Positions 15,540 through 24,750 of a stretch of 42,966 nt of DNA are shown here, piece by piece. Position numbers and translations under genes: made by a program. The notes below the pieces were generated by a model. It was not told where the DNA came from and ran no database searches. It worked only from the letters and a program-made list of their open reading frames with translations. The stretch comes from an uncultured Clostridia bacterium (GTDB taxonomy: Bacteria > Bacillota > Clostridia > Oscillospirales > Acutalibacteraceae), in assembly GCA_944380875.1 (NCBI GenBank), contig CALWJA010000017.1, positions 1 through 42,966 of the forward strand, in the 5' to 3' direction. Within the stretch, counting starts at the first letter, position 1, and each line of letters opens with the position of its first letter.

Positions 15540-17759
15540 CTATTCCCTCCTCCATTCAATTTTCCGTTCACCGATAAAACGAAGCTCTATAGTCCCATTT
15601 TCTGCCGCTGCTGCCGGAAAGGACAAATCTTCCGGAGCCATTGCAGAAAGGGTCCTGCTATCCATACAAAGAATCGCAAAAGATGGATGCAGGCAGGAAG
15701 CATCCTCCGGCAATTCTTCAAACAAAATGCAATCGCTGTTTTCCCAGCCGGAGGGAAGCTTTTCCTCGTCGCTTCCCTCCGGCCAGAATAGAATCGTAGT
15801 TCCGCGGCAGGAAAGACGCGTAAAGCCATCCTCCGTTTCCACAGTTCCCTCTCCCAGCAAAAGGCCGGATCCCTCTTCATACAAAAGGGAAATGGTTTCT
15901 GCGTTGTCTATAGAATTCAGTAATTTTCCGCTGGAAAGGGAACCTTCTCCTACAATAAGATAATCCGCCGGCCTGCCGGACAAAACCCCGCCAATATTGT
16001 CCGCTTCTTCATACCGATCCTCAAGTTCCCAAACCGCCTCCAGATCAAAAATTCCCTCACTGAGAAGAATGCGGTTCAGGGGTTCTTCCGAATATCCTGC
16101 CCCGCCCAGCACCGCCGCTTTTCCGTCTTTAAGAAAAACAGAGGAAATCCCTCCGCCCGAACGAGCGATAATGAGCCGCGGTATAGCATGAAGGGATACC
16201 TGCCAGGATAGTAAGCTTACAAACAGCAAAATCGCGCACAAAAGGCCTGTGGCTCTGAAAATCCGGGGTTTCTTCATAATCAAAACGGTAATGCCGCAAA
16301 GTAAAAAGCAGCATGCCATCCAGAAAAACGCCTTTCTTCCTGAAAACGGCGCTCTTGCAAAGGGAATACAGGCAAGAAGCTCTCCCATACCGTATACATA
16401 TTCGCAAAGCAGCTTTATCAGACTGATAAAGGGGCCAAGCAAAATGGAAAAATACGGTATGAAGCTTAAAAGGAGCACCGGAAGCGCAAGCTGGATCAAA
16501 AAGGAAACGGGAGCCATCAGAAACAGGTTGGCAACAGAGCCTGCCAGTGTAATGGTGCCGAAAGCCAAAACCGATACCGGCAGCGTAAACAACGAAGCGG
16601 CAATGGAACCGGCTATTACGGAAATAAGGGATCTTCCTATTTTACGGAGCACATTTTCTTTTCCCCACCGGGGCCGCAGCTTTTGAGGAAGCATGGCCTT
16701 TTCCAGCCGGGGTTCCAAAAGGATCATCCCCAGGCACGCGGATACGGAAAGCAGAAGCCCGATATCAGCTGCCGCCCAAGGATTTTGCAGCAAAAGGAAA
16801 AGCACGGCAAATCCCAAGGAATTGAGAGAATCCGCCCGCCGCAGGAAAATACGGCCTGAAAGCATAATCAGGCACATAATTCCGCTTCTGGAAACGGAAG
16901 GCAGAAAACACGTAATACCCATAAAACAGAAAACCGCCGCCATGCAAATTCCCGACCGGAGCCGCCGAAACGGGATACACCATCCCAAAACCAACAGCAG
17001 TATCTGCATGACTACCGCCATATGAAACCCGGAAATCACCAGAAGATGCGAAACGCCGATGGTACGAAAATTCTCCTCCAGTTCCGGGGAGAGAGCCGAA
17101 ACGTCCCCCAAAAGCAGCGCCCGAACAAGGCCGTGATCTTCCGGAAACAGTTCCATGGCGCGCCTGTTCCATTCTTTTCTTGCATCCAATAGGAGAAAAT
17201 ACAGATTGGGAGACTGCCTCTTTTCATATTGCACAGATTCTTCATCCAAAAAGGAGCCGTAAAGGGCGATACCGTCCGCAAGGAGGGAGGAACGGCTGTC
17301 GAACCCGCCGGATTGGGAAGGAAGATAAAGGGACATTTCTCCCTTGAGCCGGTCTCCCGGCCGTTCTGCCAGCTTTTCCCTTGCATAAACCCGAATCTGA
17401 AATTCCTGGGAAACATCGGGAAGGACATTTCCCTTCACCCGCAGAACATACCGATACCGCCCATCCGCATACTCCGGTTCCTGGGAGACAGTTCCCTCTA
17501 TTAAGGCTGTTTTTCCATCGTAAGACGCAGGCGGCTCCACATACGCTTTCGTATACCCATAAAAACTTCCCAATGCCAATGCAGCCGTTAAAAGAGAAAG
17601 GGAAATAAGGCGGTAGGTTTCCTGCCTGCCCAGAATAAGCAAAATTCCATATGCCAATAAACAAACCGCTCCCAAGAAAAGCGTATATTTCTGTAATGCA
17701 ACAGCGGCCATCAGCGCCAGCAGATATGTAAATCCAACCAACGCCAACGGCCGCTTCAT
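15540..17759 (-). CDS. comEC: ComEC/Rec2 competence DNA channel with degenerate C-terminal domain
   Basis: A 739-residue polytopic membrane protein that carries one DNA strand across the membrane in competent cells. Two hydrophobic helices open the protein, then a DUF4131/OB-like domain (LIEGTVSQEPEY), then the ComEC core with LLLGDVSALSPELEENFRTIGVSHLLVISGFHMAVV (quoted in part: VSHLLVISGFH) and many membrane spans to about residue 500. The C-terminal ~200 residues occupy the metallo-beta-lactamase position but lack HxHxDH: the expected HPHADHIGG reads EDRYEEADNIGG. The start has GGAGG seven bases before the ATG. No comEA lies next to it. The call is firm; nuclease activity is doubtful. Confidence 0.9.
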   Translation of the reverse strand: MKRPLALVGFTYLLALMAAVALQKYTLFLGAVCLLAYGILLILGRQETYRLISLSLLTAALALGSFYGYTKAYVEPPASYDGKTALIEGTVSQEPEYADGRYRYVLRVKGNVLPDVSQEFQIRVYAREKLAERPGDRLKGEMSLYLPSQSGGFDSRSSLLADGIALYGSFLDEESVQYEKRQSPNLYFLLLDARKEWNRRAMELFPEDHGLVRALLLGDVSALSPELEENFRTIGVSHLLVISGFHMAVVMQILLLVLGWCIPFRRLRSGICMAAVFCFMGITCFLPSVSRSGIMCLIMLSGRIFLRRADSLNSLGFAVLFLLLQNPWAAADIGLLLSVSACLGMILLEPRLEKAMLPQKLRPRWGKENVLRKIGRSLISVIAGSIAASLFTLPVSVLAFGTITLAGSVANLFLMAPVSFLIQLALPVLLLSFIPYFSILLGPFISLIKLLCEYVYGMGELLACIPFARAPFSGRKAFFWMACCFLLCGITVLIMKKPRIFRATGLLCAILLFVSLLSWQVSLHAIPRLIIARSGGGISSVFLKDGKAAVLGGAGYSEEPLNRILLSEGIFDLEAVWELEDRYEEADNIGGVLSGRPADYLIVGEGSLSSGKLLNSIDNAETISLLYEEGSGLLLGEGTVETEDGFTRLSCRGTTILFWPEGSDEEKLPSGWENSDCILFEELPEDASCLHPSFAILCMDSRTLSAMAPEDLSFPAAAAENGTIELRFIGERKIEWRRE

Positions 17760-17817
17760 AGCTCTGCCTCCTGCCCTCTAAGAATATCCGTTTCAGGGCT
17801 CCCAGAGGCCCTATGCT

Positions 17818-18384
17818 TTATTTCTGCGCTTCCTTGAAAAACAGGGGAAGGGGCTCCAGGAAAATAATATCATCCCTGTCCGCAGCGTCCCCTTCGGCAA
17901 GGACGCAGGCCCTGCCTACGATGTTTCCGCCTACATCCTTCACCAATTCCTCGATAGCGGCCAGAGATTCTCCTGTGCTGATTACATCATCCACGATGAG
18001 AATGCGTTTTCCCTCAATCCCTTTGTAATCATCTTCCGCCAGAATCAATTTCTGCACATGATCTGTGGTGATGGATTTTACCTCCACCTCGATGGGATTG
18101 CGCATATACGCCTTAATTCCCTTACGGGCCACAATATAGCGGCCGCAGCCCTGCCGGGCCATCTCATACGCAAGAGGAATCCCCTTAGTTTCCGCCGTCA
18201 CAATAATATCGTGTTCCGGGCATTTGTTCAGAAGGGCTTCCGCCGTCTTTTCCGTGATCTCCACATCGCCCAGCATCACAAAACCGGCAATATCCAATGT
18301 ATCGCTGATGGGGCAAATAGGAAGATCCCGTTCACAGCCCGCTATATTCATATGGTAATATTTGCGCTCTTCATTTTCGCTCAT
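17818..18384 (-). CDS. Purine-type phosphoribosyltransferase (Apt-like)
   Basis: A 188-residue type I phosphoribosyltransferase that transfers ribose 5-phosphate from PRPP to a nucleobase. The PRPP loop RILIVDDVISTGES (127-140) is intact, and TAETKGIPLAYEMARQ matches the adenine/xanthine phosphoribosyltransferase group. Relatives are usually annotated adenine phosphoribosyltransferase, but base specificity cannot be told by eye. The start is ATG 18384 with GAGGGA upstream; the frame stays open further upstream over the HIT gene only by chance. It is 61 bases after the HIT stop, in the same direction. Confidence 0.83.
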   Translation of the reverse strand: MSENEERKYYHMNIAGCERDLPICPISDTLDIAGFVMLGDVEITEKTAEALLNKCPEHDIIVTAETKGIPLAYEMARQGCGRYIVARKGIKAYMRNPIEVEVKSITTDHVQKLILAEDDYKGIEGKRILIVDDVISTGESLAAIEELVKDVGGNIVGRACVLAEGDAADRDDIIFLEPLPLFFKEAQK

Positions 18385-18445
18385 TTTTGTTCCCTCTTCT
18401 CTCATTTTGCCGTTCTGCTTTTCAAACTCCTCTGCAGATTCCCCA

Positions 18446-18784
18446 TCAGCCGGGAGGCCACTCCATGGAACGCCCGCCCAAAAGATGGAAATGAAGATGG
18501 GGCACTGTCTGGCCGCCGTCCTTTCCAGCATTGGAAACAATGCGGAAACCTTCGGAAAGGCCCTTTTCTTGGGCAAGCTTGGCCGCTACTTCAAAGATGT
18601 GTGCCACAATAGAGGAATTTTCCGATGTTATTTCCGCGCAGGACTCAATATGCTCTTTGGGAATAATCAAAATATGCACCGGAGCCTGGGGATCCAGATC
18701 GTAAAAAGCCAGCACCTTCTCATCCTCATACGCCTTGTTGCTGGGGATTTCACCCTTTGCGATTTTGCAAAATACACAATCCAT
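18446..18784 (-). CDS. HIT-family (HINT-like) nucleotide hydrolase
   Basis: A 112-residue histidine-triad protein. CVFCKIAKGEIPS at the N-terminus, and the triad HLHFHLL (His96, His98, His100) near the C-terminus, are diagnostic of the HINT branch, which hydrolyses AMP-linked substrates such as aminoacyl-adenylates. The position directly after alaS is suggestive, since HINT proteins cleave aminoacyl-AMP. The start is ATG 18784 with GGCAGGTG upstream. Confidence 0.93.
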   Translation of the reverse strand: MDCVFCKIAKGEIPSNKAYEDEKVLAFYDLDPQAPVHILIIPKEHIESCAEITSENSSIVAHIFEVAAKLAQEKGLSEGFRIVSNAGKDGGQTVPHLHFHLLGGRSMEWPPG

Positions 18785-18854
18785 TATTTTCACCTGCCAA
18801 TCCAATTCTTACAGTTCTTATATCTATCGGGTTTCGCCGAAAGCTAGAGAGTTT

Positions 18855-18879
18855 CTGCGGCCCCCAAAAGAGGCCGCAG
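18855..18879 (-). other. GC-rich hairpin between alaS and the HIT gene
   Basis: CTGCGGCC / GGCCGCAG, 8 bp, 9-base loop. There is no U-run on the minus strand, so it is a weak terminator or RNA processing/stability element. Confidence 0.4.
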
Positions 18880-18901
18880 CTTTCTCATTTCTTCCATCAT
18901 A

Positions 18902-21535
18902 TCATTTTTGAAGAGATTCCGCAACAAGACCTTCCACAGCTCCCAAAGCCTCGTCGATCTTTGTGAGATCCCGTGCTCCTGCCATGGCAAAATCAGGCTT
19001 GCCGCCGCCGTTGCCGCCTGTGATCTGGGCTACGGCTTTAACCAATTTTCCGGCATGGAGACCTTTCTCCTGGGCGTTTTTGCCCAGGGTAGCTGCGAAA
19101 TTACCCTTCCCGTCGTTAATTCCGGCCAAAACCGCCACGATATTGGGCGCCTGATCCCGAATACGGTCGCACATCGTGCGCAGGGCGGAGGAATCGGTGG
19201 AAGAGAACAGCGCCGTTACCACCCGAACTCCATTGACCAATTTGGAATTGTTGAAGGGTCCTTCCATCCTCAGTTCCGCCAGCTTGCCCTGAAGGGATTC
19301 CAGAGCGCTTTCCTTTTCCTTCAGCTCATTCATAACCTGGGAAGCTTTTCCCGCAAGATCCGAGGGGTTATTGGCCTTTAAAACGGCTGCCGTTTCTCCG
19401 ATGAGCATGGCAGAATCCTGCAGAAGTTTCAGAACGCCGAAGCCCGTAACACCTGTAATACGGCGGACGCCTGCGGCCACAGAAGATTCCGACACAATCC
19501 GGAAAAGCCCCAGCTTGCCCGTATTGGCCACATGTGTGCCGCCGCAGAATTCTCTGGAAAAGTCGCCTACGGAAACCACACGAACGATATCTCCGTATTT
19601 CTCTCCGAACAGCGCCATAGCCCCTAATTTTCTGGCTTCTTCAATGGGCATTTCCCGGCAGGAAACTTCTTCGCCTTTGAGGATTTCCTCATTTACCAAA
19701 AGCTCTACTTTGTGGAGTTCCTCCTGAGAAAGAGCGGAAAAATGGGTGAAGTCAAAACGGACATGCTCTTCATTCACCAACTGGCCTGCCTGCTCCACAT
19801 GCTCGCCCAGCACCTTCCGCAAAGCTGTCTGCAAAAGGTGGGCTGCCGTATGATTGCGCATGATGGATTCCCGTCTCATGGAATCCACAGACATGGTAAC
19901 CTCTTCCCCAACGGAAAGAATGCCTGCGGATACAATTCCGTGATGCAGGAAGCTCTTGGCCTGATTCTTGGTGGTATTGCCCACTTCAAAGGAGCCGTCG
20001 TTGCCCTGGATCAGGCCTGTGTCGCCAACCTGGCCGCCGCTTTCTCCATAGAAAGGCGTTCTGTCTGTAAGGATTACGACTTCGTCCCCTTCCAAAGCGT
20101 TCTCCACCCGCTGGCCGTCCTTCACGATCGCAAGGATTTTTGCCTGGCAGGAGAAGGTCTCATACCCTACAAAATTTGTTTCCGGAATATCTTCCAGCAA
20201 GTTGCTTTCACCCAGCCATGCGTCAGCCCCCGCATTTTTCCGGGCGGCGCGGGCTCTTTCCTTCTGGGCCTTCATCAACGCCTGGAAGGCTTCTTCGTCT
20301 ACGGATACGCCTCTTTCTCCGGCGATTTCTCTGGTTAGATCCAGAGGGAAGCCGTAGGTATCGTTCAAGCGGAATGCATCCTCGCCGGAAATAGCGTCGG
20401 AAAGGTTTTTATCCAGGATCTCATTGAGCATGGCCATGCCCTGGTCAATGGTTCTGGAAAAGCTTTCTTCTTCCACGCTGATAAGCTTCAGGATCATGGG
20501 GCGCTTTTCCAACAGTTCCGGGTATGCGTTCTGGTTTTCGGAAATAACCGTTTCCGCTACCTCGGAAAGGAAGGGACGATGGATCCCCAGAAGACGGCCA
20601 TGGCGGGCAGCCCGGCGCAGCAGACGGCGCAGCACATATCCGCGCCCTTCATTACTGGGCATTACGCCGTCTCCAATCATAAAGACGGTGGAACGGATAT
20701 GGTCTGTAATAACCCGCAGGGAAATATCCTTTTTCTTATCTTTCCCATACTTGATTCCGGCTACCCGGCAAATGTGCTGCATAATATTCTGGACTGTATC
20801 CACAAGGAAAAGATTATCCACATTCTGCATGATGCAGGCCAGACGCTCCAGGCCCATTCCTGTATCGATATTGGGATGCTCCATAGGCGGATAGTTGCCC
20901 TTGCCGTCGCTGTCAAACTGGCTGAACACCACATTCCAGAATTCCACATACCGGTCGCATTCACAGCCGGGGCCGCAATCCGGTTTGCCGCAGCCATGCT
21001 CCGGGCCGCGATCAAAATAGATTTCCGAGCAGGGGCCGCAGGGGCCGGAACCATGCTCCCAGAAATTGTCTTCTTTTCCCAGCCGCACAATATGGGAAGG
21101 ATCCACGCCCACGTCTTTTGTCCAGATCTCATAGGCCTCGTCGTCATCCAGGTAAATGGTTACCCAGAGCTTATCCACGGGCATCTCCATCACTTTGGTG
21201 CAGAATTCCCAAGCCCACGGAATAGCTTCTTTCTTAAAGTAATCTCCGAAGGAAAAATTGCCCAGCATCTCAAAGAAGGTGCCGTGCCGGTCGGTAATAC
21301 CTACGTTGTCGATATCCCCGGTGCGGATGCATTTCTGGCAGGTTGTCACCCGTTTGCGGGGCGGGGTAACCTCGCCGGTAAAATACTTTTTCATAGGCGC
21401 CATGCCGGAATTAATGAGAAGCAGGCTGTTGTCGTCCTTTGGAATCAGCGAAAAGCTGGGAAGGCGCAAATGGCCTTTCTCCTCAAAAAATTTCAGGTAT
21501 TTTTCGCGCAGTTCATTTAATCCTGTCCACTGCAT
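18902..21535 (-). CDS. alaS: Alanyl-tRNA synthetase
   Basis: An 877-residue enzyme charging tRNA-Ala, full length. Class II motif 1 is near the N-terminus (INSGMAPMKKYF) and the catalytic domain continues through RLGKEDNFWEHGSGPCGPCSE. The editing domain has HTAAH (~562-566) and CGGTH (~665-669) zinc ligands, and the DHHA1-type tail ends GNGGGKPDFAMAGA. ATG 21535 is chosen over TTG 21541 (GGAG upstream). It lies 58 bases after the M42 peptidase without a terminator between, so the T-box upstream of that gene probably controls both. Confidence 0.97.
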   Translation of the reverse strand: MQWTGLNELREKYLKFFEEKGHLRLPSFSLIPKDDNSLLLINSGMAPMKKYFTGEVTPPRKRVTTCQKCIRTGDIDNVGITDRHGTFFEMLGNFSFGDYFKKEAIPWAWEFCTKVMEMPVDKLWVTIYLDDDEAYEIWTKDVGVDPSHIVRLGKEDNFWEHGSGPCGPCSEIYFDRGPEHGCGKPDCGPGCECDRYVEFWNVVFSQFDSDGKGNYPPMEHPNIDTGMGLERLACIMQNVDNLFLVDTVQNIMQHICRVAGIKYGKDKKKDISLRVITDHIRSTVFMIGDGVMPSNEGRGYVLRRLLRRAARHGRLLGIHRPFLSEVAETVISENQNAYPELLEKRPMILKLISVEEESFSRTIDQGMAMLNEILDKNLSDAISGEDAFRLNDTYGFPLDLTREIAGERGVSVDEEAFQALMKAQKERARAARKNAGADAWLGESNLLEDIPETNFVGYETFSCQAKILAIVKDGQRVENALEGDEVVILTDRTPFYGESGGQVGDTGLIQGNDGSFEVGNTTKNQAKSFLHHGIVSAGILSVGEEVTMSVDSMRRESIMRNHTAAHLLQTALRKVLGEHVEQAGQLVNEEHVRFDFTHFSALSQEELHKVELLVNEEILKGEEVSCREMPIEEARKLGAMALFGEKYGDIVRVVSVGDFSREFCGGTHVANTGKLGLFRIVSESSVAAGVRRITGVTGFGVLKLLQDSAMLIGETAAVLKANNPSDLAGKASQVMNELKEKESALESLQGKLAELRMEGPFNNSKLVNGVRVVTALFSSTDSSALRTMCDRIRDQAPNIVAVLAGINDGKGNFAATLGKNAQEKGLHAGKLVKAVAQITGGNGGGKPDFAMAGARDLTKIDEALGAVEGLVAESLQK

Positions 21536-21592
21536 AATCAAAACTCCTATCTCACTTTATATGGTTATAGTATAGAAATTCTCGAAGAATTT

Positions 21593-22633
21593 TTAGACGG
21601 TATAGGCCAGCAAAAGCTCAAATGTATTTTCTACGCCCTCTTTATGGGAACGCTCATAGCCGTGGGAAGCATAGACCCCGGCGCCGATCAGCCCGTGGCG
21701 CACATCATAGCCCGCCCGCAGGCTAGCGTCCGCATCGGAACCATAATAGGGATACACATCCACCGCATACCGAAGGCCTTTTTCCTTCGCCGCCTTTACC
21801 AGCGCTGTGGTTACGCTGTAATCATAGGGGCCCACGGAATCCTTGGCGCATATGGAAACTTCTCTCTCCGTGCAGGTGAGTCCTTCTCCCACACAGCCCA
21901 TATCCACGCTGAGAACCTCCGAAACATCCCCCGGCACAGAAGCGGACGCCCCATGGCCGACCTCCTCATACACCGTAAAATGCAGATACACTTTCCGTTT
22001 GGGAGTCAGATGTTTTTCTTTTAATTCCCGGGCATAGGCAAGAAGAATGGCCGCGCTGAGCTTGTCATCCAGGAAACGGCTCTTAATATACCCGCTCTTC
22101 GTGATCTGTGTTCTGGGTTCAAAGCAGACAAAATCTCCCACTTCGATTCCCAAGGCTCTGGTTTCTTCCTTTGTGGAAACCGGCTCATCGATCACCACTT
22201 CCGTATTTCCAAAGCTTCTCTTTATGTCTCCGTATTCCCCGTTCACATGGACGGACGCATTGCAAAGCTGCAAAGTCCCGGTATATTCCCCGGAAAAGCG
22301 GGTGCGGATCACGCAGTCCTCCGCCTCGCAGTTATTGGCCTGCAAGCCCCCGATAGGGGAAATTTCCAGCCTTCCGTTCTCCTTTATGGAGCTTACCACG
22401 GCGCCTAAAGTATCAATATGCGCCATCATAAAAAGGCCGTCTTCCGCTCCGGTTTCTTTTCCGCCCAGGCATACCACAACCCCGCCCTTGCGTGTCTTTT
22501 CCGGGGCATATCCCAGCCGGGAAAACTCCTCCATGAGATATGCGGCGACCTCATCGGTCATGCCGCTGGGGCTGTGTATGGCGCACAGCTTTTTTAGCTG
22601 TTCCATACAGTAATCCATGCTCTTTTGTTCCAT
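21593..22633 (-). CDS. M42-family metalloaminopeptidase
   Basis: A 346-residue cytoplasmic co-catalytic metallopeptidase of the tetrahedral aminopeptidase group. The ligands are visible: MMAHIDTLG (His), RFLDDKLSAA (bridging Asp), YEEVGHGAS (catalytic Glu pair), SVDMGC (Asp) and the C-terminal ASHGYERSH (His). It removes N-terminal residues from short peptides. ATG 22633 has GGAGG eight bases upstream; the open frame upstream of it is the T-box leader. Its place directly under a T-box and before alaS suggests amino acid release in response to uncharged tRNA. Confidence 0.92.
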   Translation of the reverse strand: MEQKSMDYCMEQLKKLCAIHSPSGMTDEVAAYLMEEFSRLGYAPEKTRKGGVVVCLGGKETGAEDGLFMMAHIDTLGAVVSSIKENGRLEISPIGGLQANNCEAEDCVIRTRFSGEYTGTLQLCNASVHVNGEYGDIKRSFGNTEVVIDEPVSTKEETRALGIEVGDFVCFEPRTQITKSGYIKSRFLDDKLSAAILLAYARELKEKHLTPKRKVYLHFTVYEEVGHGASASVPGDVSEVLSVDMGCVGEGLTCTEREVSICAKDSVGPYDYSVTTALVKAAKEKGLRYAVDVYPYYGSDADASLRAGYDVRHGLIGAGVYASHGYERSHKEGVENTFELLLAYTV

Positions 22634-22676
22634 GCTTGATTCCTCCATACATCCTTTTAAGAGGGTTTCCGGCATC

Positions 22677-22907
22677 AAAAAAGGCTTTTCCATCCACAAT
22701 GGGACGGAAAAGCCCGCGGTACCACCCAAATTGCGCTGATATGCGCCTCTTAAAACTCCATAACGCAGAGCTGCGCCGCGCTCTTCACGCAGGGCTCCGG
22801 GACGGCCGGCATCCTTCTTTCCGCAGACCCCTTTCAGCCTTGGGGATCCTCTCTTTTAGCGGTATCCGGAAGCCTCTTCCCTTCCTAGCCATATCTCCAT
22901 ATGCTCT
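22677..22907 (-). promoter_or_regulatory. T-box leader (tRNA-sensing riboswitch)
   Basis: The minus-strand leader contains GGGTGGTACCGCG (22715-22727), the canonical T-box sequence. It overlaps the 5' arm of a terminator GGCTTTTCC / GGAAAAGCC followed by TTTTTT (22677-22714). A stem III-like GCGC-ATATCA-GCGC hairpin and a large stem I-like structure precede it. The UGGU bulge implies a tRNA with discriminator A, compatible with tRNA-Ala. Ala specificity is inferred from alaS downstream; I could not place the specifier codon with confidence. Confidence 0.92.
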
Positions 22908-22913
22908 TTTTTG

Positions 22914-22942
22914 ATTATATCCCCCGCTGATAGAAAAGTCAA
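22914..22942 (-). promoter_or_regulatory. Promoter of the T-box / M42 / alaS operon
   Basis: TTGACT (22937-22942), 17-base spacer, TATAAT (22914-22919) on the minus strand. It lies immediately after the PBP stop codon. Confidence 0.88.
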
Positions 22943-22970
22943 GCCGTTTCGCAGTTCTTATCCCCTTCAC

Positions 22971-24575
22971 TCAGTCTGCCAAAGCATGGAGACCCTCCGC
23001 GATTTCTTTAAATACAGGGCCGCAGGTTGCGCCGCCGCCTTCGCCGTCCTCTTCAAAAACCGTAATCACATAGCGGGGATTTTCCGCAGGCCAAAATCCC
23101 ACATACCAGCACTGCAGGATCTCTTCCCCGTTTTCTTTATATCGCCCTGTCTGGGCAGTTGCGGTTTTTGCGCCGGCTCCTCCCGCATCCTCGGGATTTC
23201 CAAATTTACTGGTGCCCTCCTTTGCAGAGGCCAGCATGCAGCTCTGCAGAAACAGCGCCGTCTCCTCGCTCATAACCCGGGTTTTTTCCGTCACAGCCGA
23301 ACGCTCCAGGTATTCCAGGGAATCATCCACTACTCCTTCGTATAAGCGGGGTTCGGCATATACGCCTCCGGAAGCGATGGCGTTTACCATAGCCGTAATC
23401 TGTATCGGGGTAGCCGTCAGCTCTCCCTGGCCGAAAGAAACGTTTGCCAGCCCTTTTGGGAGATTTAACGTCTCTATAGAAGGCAGCACCCCCGCTGCGG
23501 AAACACATCCAGGCATAAGCTCCAATTCTTTACCAAACCCAAGAGATCGGGCCGTATTTAAAAAATACGTTTGGGGCACTCCCTCCATAAGATTCACAAA
23601 ATAGGTGTTGCAGGAATTAGCGATGGCTTCTTTCATGGTTTCCGTTCCGTGGCTCTGCCCGTTAAAGCAATGAAAATAACTGGAGGAAACCCGGATGGCC
23701 CCTGTACATGTATACTGGGTGTCTGAAGGGATTCCGTATTCCAAAGCCGCGGCGGCGGAAACCAGCTTAAACACACTTCCCACCGTATACGCGCTGAAGG
23801 CTCTGTTCAGAAAAGGGGAATCCTCGTCTTCCATGGAAGAGGATGGGTCCGAAGGGGAATAACCGGGCACACTCACAACCGCCCGCAGCGCGCAGGAAGG
23901 TATTTCCCCAATCACTACCGCCCCTTTTTTGAGATATTTGGAACCGGCCTCTTCCGCAAGCTGCTGAATTTTTTCATCCAGAGTCAGCACCACTCCGGAG
24001 GTCCCTTTGTATGCCGTATTGGTAATGGATTTTCCTTCGCCCTCCATCTGCCGTTGAAGAGCGTCCACCTGATAGGTTACGGATACTTCCCCCTGACCTG
24101 CTTTGAGAATAGCGTCATAGGCCCGTTCGGCCCCCGCCATGCCGTTTCCTTCGCTATCCAAATATCCCAAAACATGCACAGCTAAAGGCTCTTCTCTGTA
24201 GCGCTCGGAGACCTGGAACACATCAATCCCTTCTGCTTCCACTTTTTCAGGCACTTCCAGCAGAAAGGGGCGCCCGGCCTCAAAAAGCTGTCGTATATCG
24301 TGCATTTCCCCGGCGCTGAACATTCCGTTTAAAGCCGCCAGGGATTCCATCCCCGGCACAACAGCAGCCACATACCTTGTTTTTCCTCCTGTAAGAGGCT
24401 GAAGACGGCAATCATAGATCGTGCCTCTGGTTTCCGTTATATCCAAGGTCCACTGGCTCTGGGCCTGAGCCGCTTCCCGCAATTCCTCCCCGGATGCTGT
24501 GGAATACAAATTGAGTTCACACAAAAAAAGCGCTAACAAAATTCCCGCAAATACAGCTACAACCCGTTTTTCCAT
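22971..24575 (-). CDS. Penicillin-binding protein, class B-like transpeptidase (SpoVD/PbpA type)
   Basis: A 534-residue D,D-transpeptidase with one N-terminal membrane anchor (residues 5-23), a PBP dimerisation region (ETRGTIYDCRLQPL, GYLDSEGNGMAGAERAYD), and a transpeptidase domain. Active-site motifs are SVFK (Ser267, Lys270), SCN (321-323), and KTAT (470-473) in place of the usual KTGT. It cross-links peptidoglycan outside the membrane. At 534 residues it is shorter than FtsI/SpoVD and lacks PASTA domains. ATG 24575 follows GGGGGA. Confidence 0.88.
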   Translation of the reverse strand: MEKRVVAVFAGILLALFLCELNLYSTASGEELREAAQAQSQWTLDITETRGTIYDCRLQPLTGGKTRYVAAVVPGMESLAALNGMFSAGEMHDIRQLFEAGRPFLLEVPEKVEAEGIDVFQVSERYREEPLAVHVLGYLDSEGNGMAGAERAYDAILKAGQGEVSVTYQVDALQRQMEGEGKSITNTAYKGTSGVVLTLDEKIQQLAEEAGSKYLKKGAVVIGEIPSCALRAVVSVPGYSPSDPSSSMEDEDSPFLNRAFSAYTVGSVFKLVSAAAALEYGIPSDTQYTCTGAIRVSSSYFHCFNGQSHGTETMKEAIANSCNTYFVNLMEGVPQTYFLNTARSLGFGKELELMPGCVSAAGVLPSIETLNLPKGLANVSFGQGELTATPIQITAMVNAIASGGVYAEPRLYEGVVDDSLEYLERSAVTEKTRVMSEETALFLQSCMLASAKEGTSKFGNPEDAGGAGAKTATAQTGRYKENGEEILQCWYVGFWPAENPRYVITVFEEDGEGGGATCGPVFKEIAEGLHALAD

Positions 24576-24750
24576 AAAAATCCCCCATTCCGGTTTCTTT
24601 CTACAAGTGTTACCGAAACAGGGGATTTTTAATCGTGTTATTGAAAGAAAAGCAAAAGGAAAACGGCTTTCCATTTGGGATTTCTGCATTTTAAGGAAAG
24701 ATGGGTGAAAAGCTCTTTTGGTGGATTTCCCTTCTAGTATGCCGCTTTTT

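Noticed and set aside
20579-21520. Plus-strand open frame of about 313 codons opposite alaS
   Set aside because: A shadow of the alaS codon pattern; no ribosome site or family resemblance.
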